From Thermoflexus sp. (lineage in GTDB: Bacteria; Chloroflexota; Anaerolineae; Aggregatilineales; Aggregatilineaceae), in assembly GCA_020724465.1 (NCBI GenBank), contig DYGX01000001.1, forward strand, positions 248,001 through 312,000: DNA of 64,000 bases, in the 5' to 3' direction. A model generated the notes under the pieces. That model was given only the letters and a program-made list of their open reading frames with translations, was not told the origin of the DNA and did no database searches. Made by a program: the position numbers and the translations under genes. Shown one piece after another: positions 59,921 through 64,000 of this stretch. Position 1 is the stretch's first letter. Every line of letters begins with the position of its first letter.

Positions 59921-59949
59921 TTGCGGGCTTGTGAGGCGGGACATACAAT
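59921..59949 (+). promoter_or_regulatory. Promoter of the TIR-TPR gene
   Basis: TTGCGG and TACAAT are separated by exactly 17 bases, beginning eight bases after the stop of the membrane-protein gene. The leader to ATG 60101 is about 145 bases. Confidence 0.55.
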
Positions 59950-60100
59950 CACGCTAACATTCAACACTGTGGGCACCGGCGCCGCGTGCCATCAGTGCCC
60001 ACAGCGCACCAACACCGGCCACCACGTTCGCTTGGGGGGAAGACCCACCATCTGACCGGGGGTCTTGCGCGGGTAGGCACACAGATAGGCCAGGAATCCG

Positions 60101-61753
60101 ATGGAAGAACAAGTGGTTACGACACAACTGTATATCAATTACGGGCACGGGGACGACGACTTCGCCCTGCGCCTGTACGAAGCCCTGGCCGCCTACGGCC
60201 AGCCCGTCTGGATCGACCAGCGCGACGTCAAACGCGGCGAAGACTGGCACGCGGCCATCAACAACGCGCTCCACAACTCTTCACACATGCTGCTTGTCTG
60301 GTCCGACCAGGCCGACACGCGCGAGGTGCAGAGCGAGTGGATGCACTTTCTGGATATGCAAAAGCCGATCATCATCATCCGGCGCGACAACCACCCGCTT
60401 CACTACAATCTGCAGCGCCTGCCTGTGGTTGATTTTGCCAGCGATTTCGAAGGCGGGGTCCGCAAGCTGATGTCCTACCTGGCTTCACCCAAGCAGGATC
60501 CCAAAGCCGCCCGGCTGGCGCTTGAGCAAGGCAACGCCGCCTACCGCAGTCACGACTATACGAATGCGATCAAGGCGTACAACCGCGCGATCGCTCTGGA
60601 CGCGACCAACGCCGAGGCGCACTTCAGCCGCGCGATGGCCTTCCTGCGCCTGGGCCACACCGAGCGGGCGCTCGAAGGCTTCGGCGAAGCGATCCGGCTG
60701 GAGCCGCGCATGGCGAAAGCTCATTACTATCAGGGCCAGATTCTGCGCTCGCAAGGCGAGCACGCCCGGGCCCTGAACAGCTTCACCGAGACCCTGAAGT
60801 GTGACCCCAATCACGCGCCGTCCTATTATTACCGCGGCCTGACGTTCGACCTCTTGGGCGACAGCGAGCGCGCGCTGGCCGATTACTCCGAGGCGATTCG
60901 CCGCGACCCGGAGAACACCCCGGCCTACGGCATGCGGGGATCGATCTATTACGCCCAGGGGCGGTACGAAGAGGCGCTGAACGACCTCGACCGTGCTGTG
61001 CTGCTCGACCCGACCGATCCCACCATCTACCTGATGCGCGCCAAGACATTCGAGGCGCTCGGCAGCCAGCAGCAGGCGCTCAAAGATTACATCCAGGCTA
61101 TCAAGCACGACGAGAATCTGGCCGAGGCATATCGCGGCCGGGGCATGATCTACGGCAGCCTGGGCAACTACGACGCCGCCATCAACGATCTCAACCACGC
61201 GATTCGCCTGAACTCCGCCGACGGCCTGGCCTATCTGGCGCGCGGCGATGCCTATTTCGCGCTCGGCAACATCGAGCAGGCGCTCCACGACTACAACGAA
61301 GCGATCCGCCTGCTGCCGGACAACCCCACCGCGCTCCACAACCGGGGCGTGGCCTATCTGGCCCAGAACCGGCTGCAGGAAGCCATCGACGACTTCAATC
61401 GCGCCATCCAGCTCGAACCGCAGTTTGGCTCGGCGTTCTTCAACCGCGGCAACGCCCATTTCGAGTTGGGCCAGCTCAACGCAGCCCTGGCCGATTACGA
61501 CCAGGCCATCGAGATCGACAGCACTGATGCCGGTGCGTTCCACAACCGGGGCATCACCTACAACAAGCTGGGCATGTACAACGAGGCAATCCAGGACTTC
61601 AACCACGTCCTCAGCCTGGATCCCCACTACGCCGAGGCGTACTACAACCGGCACCTGACCTACATCCAGCGCGGCCAGCCCGGCGACGAACGCCTGGCGA
61701 AGGCGGATATGGATCAGTACCGGCGACTGACACGCAATATGTCGGGCGACTGA
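60101..61753 (+). CDS. TIR-domain protein with twelve TPR units
   Basis: The 550-residue protein has a TIR domain (about 7-130): strand LYINYG, then FALRLYEALAAYGQPVWIDQ, ALHNSSHMLLVWSD and the end strand KPIIIIRR. Glu79 in VQSEWMHFL is at the place of the catalytic Glu of NAD-cleaving TIR domains. Residues 140-546 are eleven well-formed 34-residue TPR units and a twelfth weak one. No signal or membrane helix is present. TIR-TPR proteins occur both in phage defence and as common signalling proteins in filamentous bacteria; nothing in the neighbourhood decides. It has its own promoter and terminator. Confidence 0.9.
   Translation: MEEQVVTTQLYINYGHGDDDFALRLYEALAAYGQPVWIDQRDVKRGEDWHAAINNALHNSSHMLLVWSDQADTREVQSEWMHFLDMQKPIIIIRRDNHPLHYNLQRLPVVDFASDFEGGVRKLMSYLASPKQDPKAARLALEQGNAAYRSHDYTNAIKAYNRAIALDATNAEAHFSRAMAFLRLGHTERALEGFGEAIRLEPRMAKAHYYQGQILRSQGEHARALNSFTETLKCDPNHAPSYYYRGLTFDLLGDSERALADYSEAIRRDPENTPAYGMRGSIYYAQGRYEEALNDLDRAVLLDPTDPTIYLMRAKTFEALGSQQQALKDYIQAIKHDENLAEAYRGRGMIYGSLGNYDAAINDLNHAIRLNSADGLAYLARGDAYFALGNIEQALHDYNEAIRLLPDNPTALHNRGVAYLAQNRLQEAIDDFNRAIQLEPQFGSAFFNRGNAHFELGQLNAALADYDQAIEIDSTDAGAFHNRGITYNKLGMYNEAIQDFNHVLSLDPHYAEAYYNRHLTYIQRGQPGDERLAKADMDQYRRLTRNMSGD
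60524..61730 (+). repeat. Twelve tandem TPR-coding units of 102 bases
   Basis: Units of exactly 34 codons repeat with the pattern G-x3-Y-x6-Y-x2-A-x3-(Y/F)-x2-A-I-x-L-x-P. The first starts at residue 142. The final unit has lost the second helix pattern. Confidence 0.85.
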
Positions 61754-61778
61754 CAGCGTGTGTCCTGCCGCCCGGCCC

Positions 61779-61803
61779 GGCTCCACGCGTGTGGAGCCTT
61801 TTT
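61779..61803 (+). terminator. Terminator of the TIR-TPR gene
   Basis: An eight-base-pair stem GGCTCCAC/GTGGAGCC with GCGT loop, followed directly by TTTTT. Confidence 0.9.
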
Positions 61804-61814
61804 GCGCCTGCCGC

Positions 61815-61842
61815 TTGGCGAATCCTCCATCCGTATTACAAT
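61815..61842 (+). promoter_or_regulatory. Promoter of the GH3-like gene
   Basis: TTGGCG and TACAAT are spaced by 16 bases, 36 bases before the ATG at 61879. Confidence 0.55.
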
Positions 61843-61878
61843 CGGCCTGGTCGGGCGCCACTCAGTTAGGAGCATATC

Positions 61879-63021
61879 ATGGAGGCCGAAAACCCTATCG
61901 TCCCCATCTTGCAGGCGTACATCCAGCCCTGGCACGACGCGCTGGCCGATCCTCCCGCAGCGCAAGAGCGGGTCTTGCCGTCATTGCTCCAGATCTACGC
62001 GCGCACCGAATACGGCCGCCAGCACCACGCCGAGGGGGTTGGATCCATCGCGGATTACCGTGCCGCGTTCCCGGTGAAGACCTACGCCGACTACGAGCCG
62101 CTGCTGCGCCAGGTGATGGCCGGCGACACGCACGCCCTGCTCGAAGCCGAGCCGCTCGGATGGGCGATGACGCGCGGCACGACCGGCGAAGTCAAGTACA
62201 TCCCTATGACACCCCGCGACCTGGAGCAGCGCCACAACGCGGCGCGTGGCCCGCTCCAATACGTGCTCCACAGCCGCCGCTATGATATCCTGCTTGGTGC
62301 CAACCTCAACCTCAGCTTTCCAAGCGTGGTCGGCAGCCTGGACGTCAACGGTCGCATCATCGAGTATGGCTACGCCACCGGCATCTACGTCAAGCACGTT
62401 GCGGCGCGCACACCCATCCCATCGATCCCCTCCCAGGCCGAGATCGATGCCCTGGGCGGCGGAACCGGTCGCGCCGCCTGGGAAGCGCGCTTCCAACTGG
62501 CCTACGAGCGCGCGCGGGGCCAGAACATCACTATTCTCGGCGGCGCGGTGCAGGTCATGCTCAAATTCGCGCGCTGGCTGCGCAAGACATACGGAGTCTA
62601 TCCGAAAGACGTGTGGAACTTCGGGGTGCTGTCGTTGGGCAGCGCGCCGGGGATCAACTCGACCTTTCGCCCGCGCCTGCTCGCGTTCTATGGCGCCGAT
62701 GCCGGATTGGTTGAGATCTACGGGGCCACCGAGGGCATGTTCGGCCAGCAGCGCGACGATCGCCGCTTCTGGGTGCCCAATTTCGACCTCTATTTCTTCG
62801 AAGTGGAGACGGCCGGCGGGGTGAAGATGCTGCACGAGATGGCGCCCGGCGAAACCGGCAGTCTGATCGTCAGCACGCCCGTGCTGCCGCGCTACAAAAT
62901 TCTGGACCTGGTGCGAGCCTTCGAGCCGCCGCACTACCTGTGCATCGGGCGCGACCGCAAGTGGACCCGCGCCGCATACTGGCTGCGCCGCGCCATCGAC
63001 CTGGACCTGCGCGAAGGGTAA
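61879..63021 (+). CDS. GH3-family acyl-adenylate-forming ligase, short bacterial form
   Basis: The 380-residue protein matches the GH3 (auxin-responsive) superfamily of acyl-acid amido synthetases: the ATP-binding loop TRGTTGEVKYIPMT (about residues 93-106), SLGSAPGINS, and EIYGATEGMFG, in the position of the adenylate-binding motif. Plant GH3 and many bacterial homologues have 500-600 residues with a mobile C-terminal lid; this one ends soon after YLCIGRDRKWTRA, so the lid is short or missing. It would activate a carboxylic acid and possibly join it to an amino acid. No partner gene gives a clue to the substrate. Confidence 0.83.
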   Translation: MEAENPIVPILQAYIQPWHDALADPPAAQERVLPSLLQIYARTEYGRQHHAEGVGSIADYRAAFPVKTYADYEPLLRQVMAGDTHALLEAEPLGWAMTRGTTGEVKYIPMTPRDLEQRHNAARGPLQYVLHSRRYDILLGANLNLSFPSVVGSLDVNGRIIEYGYATGIYVKHVAARTPIPSIPSQAEIDALGGGTGRAAWEARFQLAYERARGQNITILGGAVQVMLKFARWLRKTYGVYPKDVWNFGVLSLGSAPGINSTFRPRLLAFYGADAGLVEIYGATEGMFGQQRDDRRFWVPNFDLYFFEVETAGGVKMLHEMAPGETGSLIVSTPVLPRYKILDLVRAFEPPHYLCIGRDRKWTRAAYWLRRAIDLDLREG

Positions 63022-63026
63022 GGCCG

Positions 63027-64000
63027 TCAGCCAAACAGGCGGTTGATCAGCAGGCTCGCACCGATGGCGATCAGCAGCAATGGCCAGAACGAAGTCGAGA
63101 CGCCAAACCCCATCCCCGCACCCAGCATCAGCAGGACGAGGCCGAGCGTCAGGCGGGCGCCGGGCCGCGTGCGAAATTCGGGGACCGTCAGCCGGGCGGC
63201 CACTTCGGCGACCAGCAGCGCGCCCGCCCCGCCCAGCACCCACGCCCAGACGTTGCCGAACAGCCCACCCCCTGCGCCAACGTTATTGAGCAGGAAGACG
63301 ATCCCCGCCCACAGCACGATCCCGCCCAGGGTGAACTGGCTCAGCCGGTCAGATGGCGCGATTTCCCCCCAAAACTCGCTTTTCTCGTCGCTCTTTTCCG
63401 TTCCTTTCTCTTCCTCTTTTTCTTTGGAATCACGCTCTTTCTCGTGCTCTTTCTCTTCCTTTTCGCGCTCTTTCTCGCCGCGGGCGGGCACAGGCTGCGG
63501 CTTTGCTTTGCGCTTGGGCTTCGGCGTCCATTCAGGAACCGGCTCGGCCTCTGCCTCCCAATCAGGTGCCGGCCACTCCGCCGCGCCGGGCAGATCTTCC
63601 GCCTCGTCCCGCTGTGCCTCCGCGCGCAGGGCGGCAGCCCGATCCAGCCCGAGAGACGGCGTGCCTATCGCCTCGGACAGCGCCGTATAGACCGCGCTCA
63701 CCGACGGGAACCGCTGGGCGGGGTCCTTTTCCAGGCAGCGCAGTATGACGCGCTCAATCTCAGGCGAGATTGACGGGTTAACGGCGCGCGGCGGCGCCGG
63801 CGGCACGTGGAGATGCTCGTACACGATGCGAACCGCGGTGCTGGACCCTTGCGCTGCGGGGCTGTCTCCCGTAAAGGGCAGCCGGCCGGTGAGCATCTGG
63901 TAGAGCAAGACGCCCAGCGCGTAGATATCCGCCGCCGCGGTAACCTCGCCCGCCAGAATCTGCTCCGGCGACATGTAGTGCGGCGTGCCTAGGGTCGTAT
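63027..64000 (-). CDS. Membrane Ser/Thr protein kinase, N-terminal part beyond the window
   Basis: The frame runs from a stop at 63027 to the right edge with no break, and includes the phrase [11 protein letters not shown] before any start codon, so the true start is outside. The visible kinase part has the activation segment end, [15 protein letters not shown] and the C lobe. The catalytic HRD and DFG are not in the window. A long linker of alternating Lys/Glu/Arg (roughly 50 residues, nearly all charged) leads to a C-terminal block of four membrane helices. It ends five bases from the GH3-like stop. The tail with four helices differs from the Ig tail of the kinase at 30949. Confidence 0.88.
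   Translation of the reverse strand, partial: TTLGTPHYMSPEQILAGEVTAAADIYALGVLLYQMLTGRLPFTGDSPAAQGSSTAVRIVYEHLHVPPAPPRAVNPSISPEIERVILRCLEKDPAQRFPSVSAVYTALSEAIGTPSLGLDRAAALRAEAQRDEAEDLPGAAEWPAPDWEAEAEPVPEWTPKPKRKAKPQPVPARGEKEREKEEKEHEKERDSKEKEEEKGTEKSDEKSEFWGEIAPSDRLSQFTLGGIVLWAGIVFLLNNVGAGGGLFGNVWAWVLGGAGALLVAEVAARLTVPEFRTRPGARLTLGLVLLMLGAGMGFGVSTSFWPLLLIAIGASLLINRLFG

Noticed and set aside
1-64000. tRNA, rRNA, insertion sequences, integrases, phage genes
   Set aside because: I looked in all gaps and at all gene products and found no cloverleaf with a CCA end, no rRNA-like stretch, no transposase and no flanking target duplication.

Overview
The window is about 64 kb of high-GC bacterial DNA. 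The gene content fits a Chloroflexota genome, probably class Anaerolineae. That is an inference from the mix of families: several LysM proteins with Pro/Thr-rich linkers, membrane Ser/Thr kinases with Ig-like or multi-pass tails, a giant DUF11-repeat protein, a CpaE-like receiver-ATPase, a bacterial GH3-type ligase, a TIR-TPR protein and DUF1015. There is no marker gene for exact placement. I saw no rRNA, tRNA, CRISPR, insertion sequence, integrase or phage gene. Housekeeping-type promoters (TTGnnn, about 17 nt, TAtaaT) and GC-rich hairpin terminators are easy to see, and many genes are joined by ATGA or GTGA overlaps.

Layout. 1-4.6 kb: edge of a possible HEAT-like gene, a sugar nucleotidyltransferase, a rhodanese lipoprotein, small redox proteins, an ECF sigma/anti-sigma pair, OsmC and an HD-domain protein. 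4.8-9.2 kb: secD-secF with a promoter-hairpin leader, and endonuclease-type mutL. 9.5-15.6 kb: two sensor kinases, the receiver-ATPase fusion, a sirtuin overlapping one kinase, and a zinc alcohol dehydrogenase. 15.7-32.9 kb: cell-surface and signalling genes (three LysM proteins, a NERD-like membrane protein, a GT39-like transferase, an SPFH protein with a partner, NUDIX, two glycosidase-like secreted proteins, DUF1015/ACT genes and a Ser/Thr kinase). 33.0-45.0 kb: one 3989-residue surface protein. 45.1-50.4 kb: two glycosyltransferases, a flippase and an L,D-transpeptidase. 50.5-58.2 kb: indolepyruvate oxidoreductase subunits, a heterodimeric ABC exporter and a third glycosidase-like protein. 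58.3-64 kb: an AT-rich gap, two small membrane proteins, TIR-TPR, a GH3 ligase and a truncated kinase.

Most notable is the giant gene (32989-44958, minus strand). It encodes a signal peptide, about 29 DUF11/CARDB-like repeats, an LPATG sorting motif, two membrane helices separated by Arg residues, and then a complete sortase domain with His3903, Cys3966 and Arg3979. A sortase substrate and a sortase thus lie on one polypeptide, with a topology that would put both on the outer face. Other repeated themes are enzyme folds with lost catalytic residues (two glycosidase-like proteins and the NERD-like protein) and an ABC exporter pair whose degenerate motifs fall in the same composite ATP site. 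The surface theme (SecDF, LysM, L,D-transpeptidase, sortase, flippase, glycosyltransferases, kinases with extracytoplasmic parts) suggests a large share of this region serves envelope construction and sensing.
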